Source: Parvibaculaceae bacterium
Lineage (GTDB): Bacteria; Pseudomonadota; Alphaproteobacteria; Parvibaculales; Parvibaculaceae
Length of the DNA: 64,000 bases
Assembly (NCBI GenBank): GCA_028283765.1
Contig: JAPWJY010000002.1
Location: 1-64,000, forward strand
Reading direction: 5' to 3'
The notes beneath the pieces were generated by a model, which saw only the letters and a list, made by a program, of their open reading frames with translations, ran no database searches and was not told the DNA's origin. The translations under genes and the position numbers were made by a program. Positions within the stretch are counted from its first letter, which is position 1, and the number at the start of each line of letters is the position of its first letter. This document shows, one piece after another, positions 43,956 to 52,660 of this stretch.

Positions 43956-44615
43956 ATGCGCGTTCTCATTATCGAAGACGACAGAATGATCGGCGAAAGT
44001 CTCGTGACGGCGCTCAGGAATGGCGGCTACAGCGTGGATTGGGCAAGGGATGGAGAGACGGGCAATTCAAGCCTTAAAACCGATACCTACGATCTGGTGC
44101 TTCTCGATCTCGGGTTGCCCAAACTGCCCGGTCTCGAAGTGCTGAAACAACTCCGCCAGCGCAAGAACCCGGTGCCGCTGCTCATATTGACCGCCCGCGA
44201 TTCCATCACCGACCGGGTTCAGGGCCTCGATCTCGGGGCGGACGATTATCTGGTCAAACCCTTTGCGCTGGAGGAGGTGGAGGCGCGCATCCGCGTCTTG
44301 CTGCGCCGGAATGCCGGCCACGCCGAAGCCACTCTGAACAATGGCGCCATTACGCTGAACACGCTCACCAAGGAAGTTCAGTATCGCGGCACAAGCCTCA
44401 TCTTGTCGGCCCGGGAATATGCGCTGATGTACGCGCTGATGGAAAAGCCCGGCAAAGTGCTGTCGCGCGCGGCGCTTGAGGAAAAACTCTATGGCTGGGA
44501 CGATGAAATAAGCAGCAACACCGTCGAGGTCTATATTTATGCGCTCCGCAAGAAACTCGGGAACAGCGTGATCCGCAATATCCGCGGCCTTGGCTATGTG
44601 GCGGCATCGGCATGA
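43956..44615 (+). CDS. OmpR-family response regulator (PmrA/QseB-like)
   Basis: 219 aa. The receiver domain has Asp8/Asp9, the phosphorylation site Asp51 in LVLLDLGLP, Thr in LILTARD and Lys in YLVKPF. A C-terminal winged helix (ALMEKPGKVLSR...SNTVEVYIYALRKKLG...RGLGYV) binds direct repeats. ATGA overlap with the histidine kinase makes a cognate pair. It diverges from the cmoA-ICMT operon across a box of two CTTAAA repeats, the likely target. Confidence 0.95.
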   Translation: MRVLIIEDDRMIGESLVTALRNGGYSVDWARDGETGNSSLKTDTYDLVLLDLGLPKLPGLEVLKQLRQRKNPVPLLILTARDSITDRVQGLDLGADDYLVKPFALEEVEARIRVLLRRNAGHAEATLNNGAITLNTLTKEVQYRGTSLILSAREYALMYALMEKPGKVLSRAALEEKLYGWDDEISSNTVEVYIYALRKKLGNSVIRNIRGLGYVAASA

Positions 44616-45955
44616 AATCCGTCCGGCAATATCTGGTCAAAACGCTGAGCGCGGCACTGATTGCCTGTTCGCTGGTGACGGTCGCCCTGACCTATGTTCA
44701 CGCGACGCATGAAATCAACGAACTCTACGACAAGAACATGCAGGAGACGGCCGTCACGCTCCAGGACCAGCTGGAAGCCCTTCATCTCTATAATGACAAT
44801 GCCCATGCGATCCGCATCGACGGGCCCTCGCTGAACACGGAAATCGACAGCGAGGAGGAGATGCTCATCACGATCTGGGACAAGGACGCCCATCCCCTCT
44901 ACACCTCCCATCCCGCCATCGGCTTGCCGCTTCAATCGCAGGCCGGCGCATTCACGACCCTCTACATGCGCGCGCCGTGGCATGTGTATCAGCTCCGCTC
45001 CCCGCAAGGGATCATCCAGGTGGCGCAGCCTTATAGCGCCCGCGCCAGATTCATCCGCCAGATGTCCTTCAGCCTGCTCTATCCCATGCTGGGGCAAATT
45101 CCCATCATCTGGCTGGTCATCTGGTTCATCGCGGGCAAAAGCCTCGCCCCGTTGCAGACCATCTCGTCGGCGATACAGAAACGCTCGGCCGACAGCCTTG
45201 AGCCGCTTTCCGGCGAAAACATTCCCCTTGAAATTCAACCCATGATTCAGGAGCTGAACGCCCTGCTGCTGCGCCTGCGGACCTCGCTCAGCGCACAGCA
45301 GCGGTTCACCGCCGATGCCGCGCATGAGCTTCGCACCCCGCTTGCCGCGGTAAAACTGCAACTGGGGCTTCTATCTCGCGCCCCGGATGGCCCGGCGCGG
45401 GAGCAGGCGACCGCGAAGCTGCACGCAGGGATCGACCGGGCAACGCACATGGCCCACCAGTTGTTGACGCTGGCGCGTCTCGAACCGGACTATGCAACCC
45501 GGGCTTCGCGGGCTGTAGACCTGTCTCTCCTCGCCAGAACTGTGATTGCAGAGCACGCCGGACTGGCCAGCCAGAAGCATATCGACCTCGGCCTCTCCCG
45601 TTGCGAGGAGGCGCTGCTGAATGCTGATCCCGACGCGCTGCGCATCATGATGAACAATCTGGTCGATAACGCCCTTCACTACACGCCGGAAGCGGGACGG
45701 ATCGATATTGCCGTATACACCGGGGAATCCGGTCTCGTCCTCGAAGTGAAAGATACCGGCATGGGCATCCCGAAGAGCGAACAGGATTCCATATTCGAAC
45801 GATTTTACCGGGTCGCGGGCACAGGCGTGGAGGGTACCGGCCTCGGTCTTTCGATCGTGAAACACATAATCGAGCAATATAAGGGGCATATCCTTGTCGA
45901 GAGTGAAGGGGCGGGCCTCGGCACCAGCTTCATTGTCCATCTGCCCCGGCAATAG
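44612..45955 (+). CDS. Sensor histidine kinase (PmrB/QseC-like)
   Basis: 447 aa. Membrane helices are at about 10-32 and 150-175, flanking a periplasmic sensor of about 115 residues. HAMP follows, then HisKA with acceptor His238 in FTADAAHELRTPLAAVK, and HATPase with NLVDNALHYTP, DTGMGIP and GTGLGLSIV. Phosphorylates the upstream regulator in response to an envelope signal, which in QseC/PmrB relatives is metal ions, acid or signalling molecules. The periplasmic domain has several acidic stretches (NTEIDSEEEM). Confidence 0.94.
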   Translation: MKSVRQYLVKTLSAALIACSLVTVALTYVHATHEINELYDKNMQETAVTLQDQLEALHLYNDNAHAIRIDGPSLNTEIDSEEEMLITIWDKDAHPLYTSHPAIGLPLQSQAGAFTTLYMRAPWHVYQLRSPQGIIQVAQPYSARARFIRQMSFSLLYPMLGQIPIIWLVIWFIAGKSLAPLQTISSAIQKRSADSLEPLSGENIPLEIQPMIQELNALLLRLRTSLSAQQRFTADAAHELRTPLAAVKLQLGLLSRAPDGPAREQATAKLHAGIDRATHMAHQLLTLARLEPDYATRASRAVDLSLLARTVIAEHAGLASQKHIDLGLSRCEEALLNADPDALRIMMNNLVDNALHYTPEAGRIDIAVYTGESGLVLEVKDTGMGIPKSEQDSIFERFYRVAGTGVEGTGLGLSIVKHIIEQYKGHILVESEGAGLGTSFIVHLPRQ

Positions 45956-46042
45956 CGGCGGAACGTCTGCCGGACAGGCTCCCGGCGACCTGTTCGGACA
46001 TTGGCTTCTGGTGTTGGGCCTGCTTGTCTATGATCTTGCGGC

Positions 46043-46759
46043 ATGATCTACCGGATCGGTGATTCGGGCGCGCACAGGCGGGAATCCGGGGGGATTATTT
46101 TGAGCGACGCCATCAATGTTCTCTTTCTGGTCATCGCCGGGCTGTTTCCAATCATCAATCCGGTCGGCAACGCGCCTATCTTTTTCAATCTGACACGCGA
46201 TTGCAGCATTGATACCCGGCACATGCTGGCCCGCCGGATCGCCATCGGCGGCTTCCTGCTGCTGCTCGGCTCGCTCTTCGTCGGCTCGCATGTTCTCGTG
46301 TTTTTCGGGATAACGCTCCCCGTCGTGCGCATCGCGGGCGGGCTTGTCGTCACCAGCATGGGCTGGACGCTGCTCAATGCGGGCGAAACCCCCATCGAAA
46401 CCCAGTCGACACCGGGCATGGGCGACCAGACGGCTCTGGACCGCTCCTTCTATCCGCTGACCATGCCGCTGACCGTCGGCCCCGGCTCCATCGCCACCGC
46501 CATCACGCTGGGCAGCCAGAAGGAGATCGCGGCATCGGGCATCGGCTATCTCGCCCTGCAGGGCATTGCCGCCGTGACCGGCCTTGCCGTGGTCTCGATC
46601 ACCGTCTATCTCAGCTACCGCTATGCCGACAAGATCGAGCGCATACTGGGCAAGACGGGAACCTCCGTCATGGTGCGGCTGTCGGCCTTCATCCTGCTCT
46701 GCATCGGGGTCCAGATCCTGTGGAACGGCGTCAGCGAGCTTTTTCAACTCGCCCACTGA
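46043..46759 (+). CDS. MarC-family integral membrane protein
   Basis: 238 aa from ATG 46043, or about 219 aa from TTG 46100, which has GGGGGG before it and gives the family's usual length. Six hydrophobic helices, with the MarC motifs LFLVIAGLFPIINPVGNAPIF and YPLTMPLTVGPGSIATAITLG. Function of MarC proteins is unsettled; they were once thought to be linked to multidrug resistance. Convergent with the next membrane gene, overlapping by 29 bp at the stops. Confidence 0.9.
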   Translation: MIYRIGDSGAHRRESGGIILSDAINVLFLVIAGLFPIINPVGNAPIFFNLTRDCSIDTRHMLARRIAIGGFLLLLGSLFVGSHVLVFFGITLPVVRIAGGLVVTSMGWTLLNAGETPIETQSTPGMGDQTALDRSFYPLTMPLTVGPGSIATAITLGSQKEIAASGIGYLALQGIAAVTGLAVVSITVYLSYRYADKIERILGKTGTSVMVRLSAFILLCIGVQILWNGVSELFQLAH

Positions 46760-47429
46760 GCGCCACCAGCCCGGACGCGAATATCCCGAGGCCCAGCGCC
46801 AGATCGCCGATGCGGGGCGCCATTTCGCCCGGCAGAAAATCCGCCACGCCCCGGAAAAGCCAGACCATGAGCAGGATCAGCATGGGACGGGCAAACCCGC
46901 TGCCCGCGGCGCGAAGAGAGCGCCAGCTTTTCCCCAGATAGAAAAGCCCCTGCCCGATCAACAGCCCCCGCGCGACCAAGAGACCTGCAAGCGCCAGATG
47001 GCTCTGGTCCGGCTCGATGGAGAGCGTTATCCAGCCACGCAGAAGCCAGAGCTTCTCCGGCATGGGCAGCAACCAGAAAGGCAGCAGCAACAGCACGGCA
47101 AGGAGCATCAGCGGGCCCGCGCCACGCAGCACATCGCCGGGCCGCCGGGCCGGGCCACCCACCGCCACGGCGCCATAGGCCGCGATGAGGGGGGCAAGAC
47201 CGAAAAAGAGCGGCAGGGCAAGAAAGGCCCCCATCGGCATCCTCAGCCGGTAGACGCCAAGCCCGCTCGCGGCCCCATCCATCAGCAGGAGAGCCCCAAG
47301 CGCCATGGCGGGAGCCAGCAGATCGAATCCCCGGCCTGACGCCGCCGCCCGCACCAGAACGAGCGCCAGCGCGGCAAGGCCGAAAGCCAGCAGAATATTG
47401 GCGGCAAGCAGAAAAAGAAGGGCGCTCAT
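46731..47429 (-). CDS. Unrecognised polytopic membrane protein
   Basis: 232 aa from ATG 47429. About seven hydrophobic segments (ALLFLLAANILLAFGLAALALVLV, then FDLLAPAMALGALLLM, MGAFLALPLFFGLAPLIAAYGAVAV, PLMLLAVLLLLPFWLL, LALAGLLVARGLLIGQGLFYL and others) and a short basic tail (SGRVEKAR). No family signature recognised. Upstream, 26 bp away, a 19-bp tandem repeat separates it from the divergent DUF2946-like gene, so the two may share control. Confidence 0.7.
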   Translation of the reverse strand: MSALLFLLAANILLAFGLAALALVLVRAAASGRGFDLLAPAMALGALLLMDGAASGLGVYRLRMPMGAFLALPLFFGLAPLIAAYGAVAVGGPARRPGDVLRGAGPLMLLAVLLLLPFWLLPMPEKLWLLRGWITLSIEPDQSHLALAGLLVARGLLIGQGLFYLGKSWRSLRAAGSGFARPMLILLMVWLFRGVADFLPGEMAPRIGDLALGLGIFASGLVALSGRVEKAR

Positions 47430-47454
47430 GTCGCAATCCTGAACCCGGCACGTG

Positions 47455-47492
47455 AATGTAGAGACTCGATCAAAATGTAGAGACTCGATCAA
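47455..47492. repeat. Perfect tandem 19-bp repeat in a divergent promoter
   Basis: AATGTAGAGACTCGATCAA occurs twice without a spacer (47455-47473 and 47474-47492). It sits between the membrane-protein start (47429, leftward) and the DUF2946-like start (47553, rightward). An exact duplication of about two helical turns fits paired binding sites for a regulator, or a recent slippage event. Confidence 0.8.
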
Positions 47493-47552
47493 GGAGTCGC
47501 GCGGCAATCTGCCCCCTATATCTTCACAAGCATACCGGAGACTTTTCATCTC

Positions 47553-47960
47553 ATGGAAACAGGCGTGTGCATGAGATATTGCGAGCCGGAGCGGGGAGGT
47601 CCGTTTTCCGGCGCTCCCCTGCTGCGCGCGCCCGCCTGGTTCGCCCTTGCCGCCCTGCTGCTCAATGTCATGATGCCGGTTCTCATGAGCGGAACCGCCG
47701 GCCTGACCCGGATGGAGATATGCAGCAAAGGGGAGATGCATGAGATATGGCTCGACAGGGATGGCAAGCCCCATCCTGCCCCGGTCAAGGCAAAGGACGA
47801 ATGCGGCAAGGTCTGCGTGCATTTCTGCCCGCTGGCGTCGGTTGCCTCTCTGGAGGCCCCTGTCCCCGGCTTCATGATTCTGGACGCGACGGCTTTCCAT
47901 CATGTCCTGTCAGCCGCCCTCGCCGTCGAACCCCAATCCCGCGCGCCGCCCCGGGGCTGA
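47553..47960 (+). CDS. DUF2946-like small membrane-anchored protein
   Basis: 135 aa. One hydrophobic helix (about 27-47, APAWFALAALLLNVMMPVL), then ICSKGEMHE, a Cys cluster ECGKVCVHFCPL and a Pro/Arg tail ending RAPPRG. The Cys-rich middle and C-terminal PRxPPRG tail resemble DUF2946 proteins, which often accompany metal-uptake TonB receptors. Metal handling, perhaps copper or iron, is inferred. The start is uncertain (no clear ribosome site). A terminator follows. Confidence 0.6.
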   Translation: METGVCMRYCEPERGGPFSGAPLLRAPAWFALAALLLNVMMPVLMSGTAGLTRMEICSKGEMHEIWLDRDGKPHPAPVKAKDECGKVCVHFCPLASVASLEAPVPGFMILDATAFHHVLSAALAVEPQSRAPPRG

Positions 47961-47979
47961 GCTTTCAGATAAAGCAAAA

Positions 47980-48005
47980 GGCCCGAAGATGATTCGGGCC
48001 TTTTT
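47980..48005. terminator. Terminator between DUF2946-like gene and bfr
   Basis: GGCCCGAA (47980-47987) pairs with TTCGGGCC (47993-48000) around GATGA, followed by TTTTT on the plus strand and TTTT on the minus strand, so it serves both converging genes. Confidence 0.85.
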
Positions 48006-48034
48006 CATCTCAAGCGGCATTAGACATCAGAAGA

Positions 48035-48517
48035 TCAGTCCGGCGACTTGTCGCCCAGCTGGCTCTGGAGGTAATTCTGCTCGCCCACCTTGTCGAAAAG
48101 CTCAAGCTGGGTCTCGAGGAAATCGATGTGCTCTTCCTCGGATTCCAGAATGCTCTCCAATAGCTCGCGGGTGACGTAATCCTTCACCTCTTCGCAATAG
48201 GAGATGGCTTCCTTGTAGAAAGGGTGGGCCTTGTATTCGACCTTGAGGTCACAATCCAGCGCCTCGCGGACCGTTTCACCGATCAGCAGCCGGTCCAGAT
48301 CCTGAAGATTCGGGAGCCCGTCGAGGAACAGAATCCGCTCGATCAGCCTGTCGGCATGTTTCATCTCGTCGATGGACTCGTGATATTCGATCTCGGCCAG
48401 ACGATGGAAGCCCCAGTGACGGAACATGCGGGCGTGCAGAAAATACTGGTTGATCGCCGTCAGTTCCAGCTTCAGCGCCTGATTCAGATAATCGATAACC
48501 TTGCGATCACCCTTCAT
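48035..48517 (-). CDS. bfr: Bacterioferritin
   Basis: 160 aa four-helix-bundle ferritin. Start at ATG 48517, with GAGGAG upstream. Ferroxidase ligands are in the [31 protein letters not shown] (the Met is the likely heme ligand) and [12 protein letters not shown] segments. Forms a 24-mer that oxidises and stores iron. Downstream of bfd on the same strand with 154 bp between, including an ATTCGCGA inverted repeat. Confidence 0.96.
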   Translation of the reverse strand: MKGDRKVIDYLNQALKLELTAINQYFLHARMFRHWGFHRLAEIEYHESIDEMKHADRLIERILFLDGLPNLQDLDRLLIGETVREALDCDLKVEYKAHPFYKEAISYCEEVKDYVTRELLESILESEEEHIDFLETQLELFDKVGEQNYLQSQLGDKSPD

Positions 48518-48599
48518 GGTAATTCTCCTCAAACCGGGTCAAGTCTCATGCTTGAACCGCAGGGAGAAAACAGTCAAGTCTTTCATTTCATTGATAATA

Positions 48600-48621
48600 A
48601 TTCGCGAAACCAGTCGCGAAT
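48600..48621. promoter_or_regulatory. Inverted repeat upstream of bfr
   Basis: ATTCGCGA and TCGCGAAT flank 6 bp. The 10-mer TCGCGAAACC within it recurs at 48979-48988, about 80 bp upstream of bfd. The preceding TTTCATTTCATTGATAATAA (48581-48600) also resembles a Fur-type AT-rich site. Probably an iron-responsive operator; the regulator is not identified. Confidence 0.4.
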
Positions 48622-48671
48622 ACTTGAACAGTGCAGTTGAGAATACTTAGCGTATCTTGCCCGGATGCATC

Positions 48672-48899
48672 TCAGTCAGCGGCCAGCGCCAGACCCATAT
48701 CAGCAGGGGCGCAGGCCATCGCGCATACGGCAGGGCGGCGCTCGTCCATCATGGAGGCAATGGTGGGCAGGCAGCGGCCACACTGGGTGCGGCAGCCCAG
48801 CGCCCTGTGCACGCCGGCCGGCGCGGCAATAGCCGGGTTCTGGTCCAGCGCATGGCTGACCTGACGGTCATTCAAGGCATTGCAGATACAGACATACAC
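48672..48899 (-). CDS. bfd: Bacterioferritin-associated ferredoxin
   Basis: 75 aa from a GTG at 48899 with GGGAG 9 bp before it. The Fer2_BFD domain has cluster cysteines in YVCICNAL and CRTQCGRC. In Pseudomonas Bfd reduces the ferric core of bacterioferritin to release iron. The tail carries two more cysteines (PAVCAMACAP). Placed upstream of bfr on the same strand, supporting a working pair. Confidence 0.93.
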   Translation of the reverse strand: MYVCICNALNDRQVSHALDQNPAIAAPAGVHRALGCRTQCGRCLPTIASMMDERRPAVCAMACAPADMGLALAAD

Positions 48900-49789
48900 G
48901 GCCAGTGATCTCCCAGATGCGTTCCGGCGGGGAGGATTCCACAAGATCGAATCTTTTGCAATTGCGACTTTGTTTCAATCGCGAAACCGGAACGGAAACG
49001 GCCAGCCGCCTGCCGGAAGAGCCGGAAACGGGCCCGGAACGATCCAGAACAATATCCAGAACAATAGAGAACGGGTTCGCCTGGAACCCGGCAGAGGGCA
49101 TCACGGCCATGCGCTCCGGCGGCGAAGAGGCTGATTCCGAGATTTTGCTCACATTCGATGAAAGGGTGGAAACGGCACTCGCGTTTCAGCCGGGCCGGCC
49201 GGTGAAACGGTATGGATGCACAATATGGATATATGGCAGTCGGTCCGGCGCAGGCGATGACCATGCTCCTGTCCAGCGCCCTGACATGCTGAACAAAATA
49301 TTCAGAATTCATCCGCCATATGATCGAAATCCGTCCATCGCCACAGCAGCCATACTTGCAAATGAGGCCGCCCGGCGATCCACCAGTCGGGTTTTCCAGG
49401 ATAAGTATAATAATCTGTAGCAAGAAAGCATCCCGCCCATAAAATATGCGACGCAGCCCTGGCAAGGCAGATACAATGCTGCATCGCAACGATGCGCCGC
49501 AACATTTCATGGGGCGCAGAAGATCGTTTGCTTCATTTACGGATTATTGCAATTTTCAGGTTGTTTAAGGATGATCACTCACGCCATGCTGGGAAATTGC
49601 GCATGGGAAAACATTCCGTTAACCCGCACATTCCAGCGGAACAGGGAGCTATCGCAACGGTAAAGACTTTGCTAGCATCCCGGCAAGGACGCGCATAAAA
49701 ATAGACGCGGGGAGCCGGAGACCCGACCTTATTACGGGCCGATGGACTAAAAAACAGTAAACAAAAAAACACACGTGGAGGGAACATTA
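48900..49789. other. Gene-poor gap with a 12-bp tandem repeat
   Basis: Open frames on both strands lack family features, ribosome sites and the usual codon bias, so I call none. ATCCAGAACAAT is repeated in tandem at 49042-49053 and 49054-49065. GC content falls from about 49200 to the start of the DUF1329 gene. The last 120 bp (AAAAACAGTAAACAAAAAAAC near 49750) probably hold that gene's promoter. It may be a decayed locus. Confidence 0.5.
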
Positions 49790-51157
49790 ATGAAAAGGAC
49801 GACTGCTCTGGTCTCCGCACTGGCATTCGGGCTGCTCGCGACGAGTGCCCTGGCGTCCGTGCCTGAGGTGCAGGTCGACCGTATTGGCAATGATCTGACG
49901 CCCATGGGCTCGGAGAAGGCCGGCGAGAAGACTTCAATCGGCGATATTCCGGAATGGACAGGGGGGCTGGCTACAGTACCCAGCAATGTGACCTACAAGC
50001 CCGGCGATCATCTTGCGGACCCGTTCTCGAGCGACAAGCCGCTCTTCACGGTGACGAGCGGGAACGCGGGACAGTACGATGAATTCCTGACTGACGGTCA
50101 GAAGGGTCTCCTGAAGATCTATGGCGACTACAAGATGAATGTCTATCAGTCGCGCCGGACCTGCGCCCTGCCGGACGCGGTCTATCAGGCGAACAAGAAC
50201 AACGCCAAGATCGGCGAGTTGACCGGCGGCGGCAACGGTGTGGGCAAGGCCATTCTGGGCAGCCCCTTCCCGATACCGAACAACGGCCTTGAAATCACCT
50301 GGAACCATTTGCTGCGTTACCGGTCGTTCAAGTCCACCCGTCAGTTCGCGGCTGCGGCCATGACCCGCGATGGCGACTACACGCTCCAGATCGTGCAGGA
50401 CGACGCCATCATCCAGTGGGCGGATCCTTCAAAGAAGAGCGCCGAGGATCTGAACAATATTTCGCTCTACTACCTCGCCAACACGATTGCGCCCGCCCGC
50501 TCTGCCGGCAACGTGGTTCTCGTCTACGAAAGCCTCAACGCGCAGATCCAGCCGCGTCAGGCCTGGCAGTACAGCCCGGGCACACGGCGCGTACGCCGCG
50601 CGCCGAATATCGCCTATGACAATCCCGGCACGAACTCAGACGGTCTTTCGACGTCGGACGCCTTCGACGGCTACAATGGCGCGCCCGACCGTTATGACTG
50701 GGAAGTGCTGGGCAAAAAACCGAAGATCATCGCCTACAACGGCTACAGGTCCGAACTGGCGCACTACAAGGATCTGCTGACGCCGCTTCACCTCAACCAG
50801 GATTTCATCCGGTATGAGTTGCACCGCAGCTGGATCGTTCAGGCCACGCTGAAACCGGACATGCGCCATGTTTACGCCCGCCGCGTGAATTATCAGGATG
50901 AAGACAACTGGTCGGTTGGCGCTACGGAGCTTTACGACGGCCGTGGCCAGCTCTGGCGCGTACAGGAAATTCAGGCCATCCAGCGCTACAACGTGCCCTC
51001 ATGCGGCACCGGCGCCGAAGTCGTCTATGACCTGCAGGCGGGCCGCTATCTGGCGCTGACCATGCAGAACGAGGAGCCGCCGGCAAACTACTTCGCCGAC
51101 GAGCTCAATGCGACCCACTACACACCGGCCGCGATGCGCCAGCTTGGCGTCCGCTAA
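49790..51157 (+). CDS. DUF1329 exported/outer-membrane lipoprotein-fold protein
   Basis: 455 aa with signal peptide MKRTTALVSALAFGLLATSALA. The DUF1329 core (LolA/LolB-like beta fold) shows the family run DYKMNVYQSRRTCALPDAVY, ITWNHLLRYR, WQYSPGTRRVRRAPNIAYDNP, DAFDGYNGAPDRYDW and YARRVNYQDEDNWSV. The start is fixed by GGAGGGAAC at 5 bp. Such proteins are usually encoded with YCF48 and DUF1302 proteins and an MMPL/RND exporter in loci tied to hydrophobic-compound use. Only YCF48 follows here. Confidence 0.93.
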   Translation: MKRTTALVSALAFGLLATSALASVPEVQVDRIGNDLTPMGSEKAGEKTSIGDIPEWTGGLATVPSNVTYKPGDHLADPFSSDKPLFTVTSGNAGQYDEFLTDGQKGLLKIYGDYKMNVYQSRRTCALPDAVYQANKNNAKIGELTGGGNGVGKAILGSPFPIPNNGLEITWNHLLRYRSFKSTRQFAAAAMTRDGDYTLQIVQDDAIIQWADPSKKSAEDLNNISLYYLANTIAPARSAGNVVLVYESLNAQIQPRQAWQYSPGTRRVRRAPNIAYDNPGTNSDGLSTSDAFDGYNGAPDRYDWEVLGKKPKIIAYNGYRSELAHYKDLLTPLHLNQDFIRYELHRSWIVQATLKPDMRHVYARRVNYQDEDNWSVGATELYDGRGQLWRVQEIQAIQRYNVPSCGTGAEVVYDLQAGRYLALTMQNEEPPANYFADELNATHYTPAAMRQLGVR

Positions 51158-51207
51158 ACCGGAGCGACCCAGCCCGTCTCCCTTGCAGGGAGCGGCTTGA
51201 ACCGATC

Positions 51208-51237
51208 GGGCCTGGAAGCGATTCCAGGCCCTTTTTT
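51208..51237 (+). terminator. Terminator-like hairpin between DUF1329 and YCF48 genes
   Basis: GGGCCTGGAA (51208-51217) pairs with TTCCAGGCCC (51222-51231), with a GCGA tetraloop, followed by TTTTTT. A strong intrinsic terminator, so the YCF48 gene 205 bp later likely has its own promoter or depends on read-through. The rest of 51158-51442 shows no gene. Confidence 0.9.
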
Positions 51238-51442
51238 GGAGCAATACCCTCAAGGCCTCGCGAGCCCGGCCGGACAAGCCGCGGATCCGGCCGGTTTGCG
51301 CCGGAGATGGCTTGCGCTGGCCGCCAAGCCCTGTAAAGTCCTGACTTCGAGTGCCCGGCCGGTTTGCCGGGGAGATGGAAACCCGGGCGCAGACCGCGGG
51401 GATTGCAAAACCAATAATCCAGGGAACCGCCGAGTGAGAATC

Positions 51443-52513
51443 ATGGCTACCAGACATTCAACCGCACGCCAGATGATGTTCACGGCATGCGCCGCTGCTT
51501 TCGCCCTGACGATGGGCCTGAGCGCGCCTGCAAGGGCTGCGGACGACGCGGCGGCTCCCGCCGTCACGGCCGACAAGCCGACTGCCGAGGCCGTGGAATA
51601 TTCGGTCCATTCCAAGCTTGCCACCCAGTCCTTGCTGCTGGATGCGACCAAGATCGGCAACCGCATCGTTGCGGTCGGCGAGTTCGGCCACATCATCTAT
51701 TCGGACGATGGCGGCGCGAGCTGGAAACAGGCAGATTCGGTGCCGACGCAGGTGACGCTGACCAGCGTGAACTTCGTCAATGACAAAACCGGCTATGCGG
51801 GCGGGCATGACTGCACCGTGCTGCGCACCGACGACGGCGGCATCACCTGGAAGATGGTCTATCATGACCCGGCATCCGAAACGCCGATCATGACGATCTT
51901 CTTCAACAGCCCGGAACGCGGCTTCGCCATGGGCGCCTTCCACTTCGTCATCGAGACGAATGACGGCGGCCAGACCTGGCAGCAGCGCGCGCTGAACCCG
52001 GACGACAAGGACGACTTCCACCTCAACCGCATCTTCGCCCTGAAGAGCGGCACCCTCGTCGTCGCGGCCGAGGCAGGCAATGTCTATCGCTCGACCGACA
52101 AGGGCGATACGTTCCAGCACATCACCACCTCCTATGACGGCTCCTACTGGGGCGGCATCGGCCTTTCCGACGGCTCGGCGCTGGTTTACGGCATGCGCGG
52201 CCACGCTTTCCGCTCGACTGACGACGGACTGACCTGGACCGAGGTCAACACCGGTACCGAGAAATCGATCAGCGGCGCCGTGCAGCTTGCCAATGGCGAA
52301 GTGGTGCTGGCCGGGCTTCAGGGATATGTGGGCTACAGCAACGATGGCGGCAAGAATTTCACCGCCGTCACGCGGCGCGACCGGCTCGGCTATGCCGCCG
52401 TCTCGGAAGGCCCGGAAGGCAAGATCAACATCTTCGGCGAAATGGGCGTCCTGCTGATGCCCGCCGATCCGGCGGAAGCCCAGAAGGAAGTGGGCGCCCA
52501 GCAGGGAAGCTGA
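51443..52513 (+). CDS. YCF48/BNR-repeat periplasmic beta-propeller protein
   Basis: 356 aa from ATG 51443. Signal peptide to about residue 32 (...LSAPARA-ADD). The mature part is built of Asp-box-like repeats: SDDGGASWK, TDDGGITWK, TNDGGQTWQ, STDKGDTFQ, STDDGLTWT and SNDGGKNF, six to seven blades of the YCF48/HCF136-type propeller. In bacteria these proteins accompany DUF1329 and RND/MMPL exporters; a scaffold role in the periplasm is inferred. A terminator follows. Confidence 0.9.
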   Translation: MATRHSTARQMMFTACAAAFALTMGLSAPARAADDAAAPAVTADKPTAEAVEYSVHSKLATQSLLLDATKIGNRIVAVGEFGHIIYSDDGGASWKQADSVPTQVTLTSVNFVNDKTGYAGGHDCTVLRTDDGGITWKMVYHDPASETPIMTIFFNSPERGFAMGAFHFVIETNDGGQTWQQRALNPDDKDDFHLNRIFALKSGTLVVAAEAGNVYRSTDKGDTFQHITTSYDGSYWGGIGLSDGSALVYGMRGHAFRSTDDGLTWTEVNTGTEKSISGAVQLANGEVVLAGLQGYVGYSNDGGKNFTAVTRRDRLGYAAVSEGPEGKINIFGEMGVLLMPADPAEAQKEVGAQQGS

Positions 52514-52536
52514 TTTCTCCTTCATCGCACGACATC

Positions 52537-52563
52537 GAACCCCGGCCTCGCGCCGGGGTTTTT
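52537..52563 (+). terminator. Rho-independent terminator after the YCF48 gene
   Basis: AACCCCGGC (52537-52545) pairs with GCCGGGGTT (52551-52559), followed by TTTT. It lies 24 bp past the stop. Confidence 0.85.
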
Positions 52564-52660
52564 GTTTGCCCCCGCGCCGCCCTCTTGCCGGAAACAGGTG
52601 GCCTTCCCATGGACGCCATCCAGGGTCAGACTTGCCGCCGGCTCACCGGGAGGAGGCCCC

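Noticed and set aside
48872-49510. Overlapping open frames of about 170-210 codons on both strands
   Set aside because: No family motif, no good ribosome site, translations look random; treated as non-coding.
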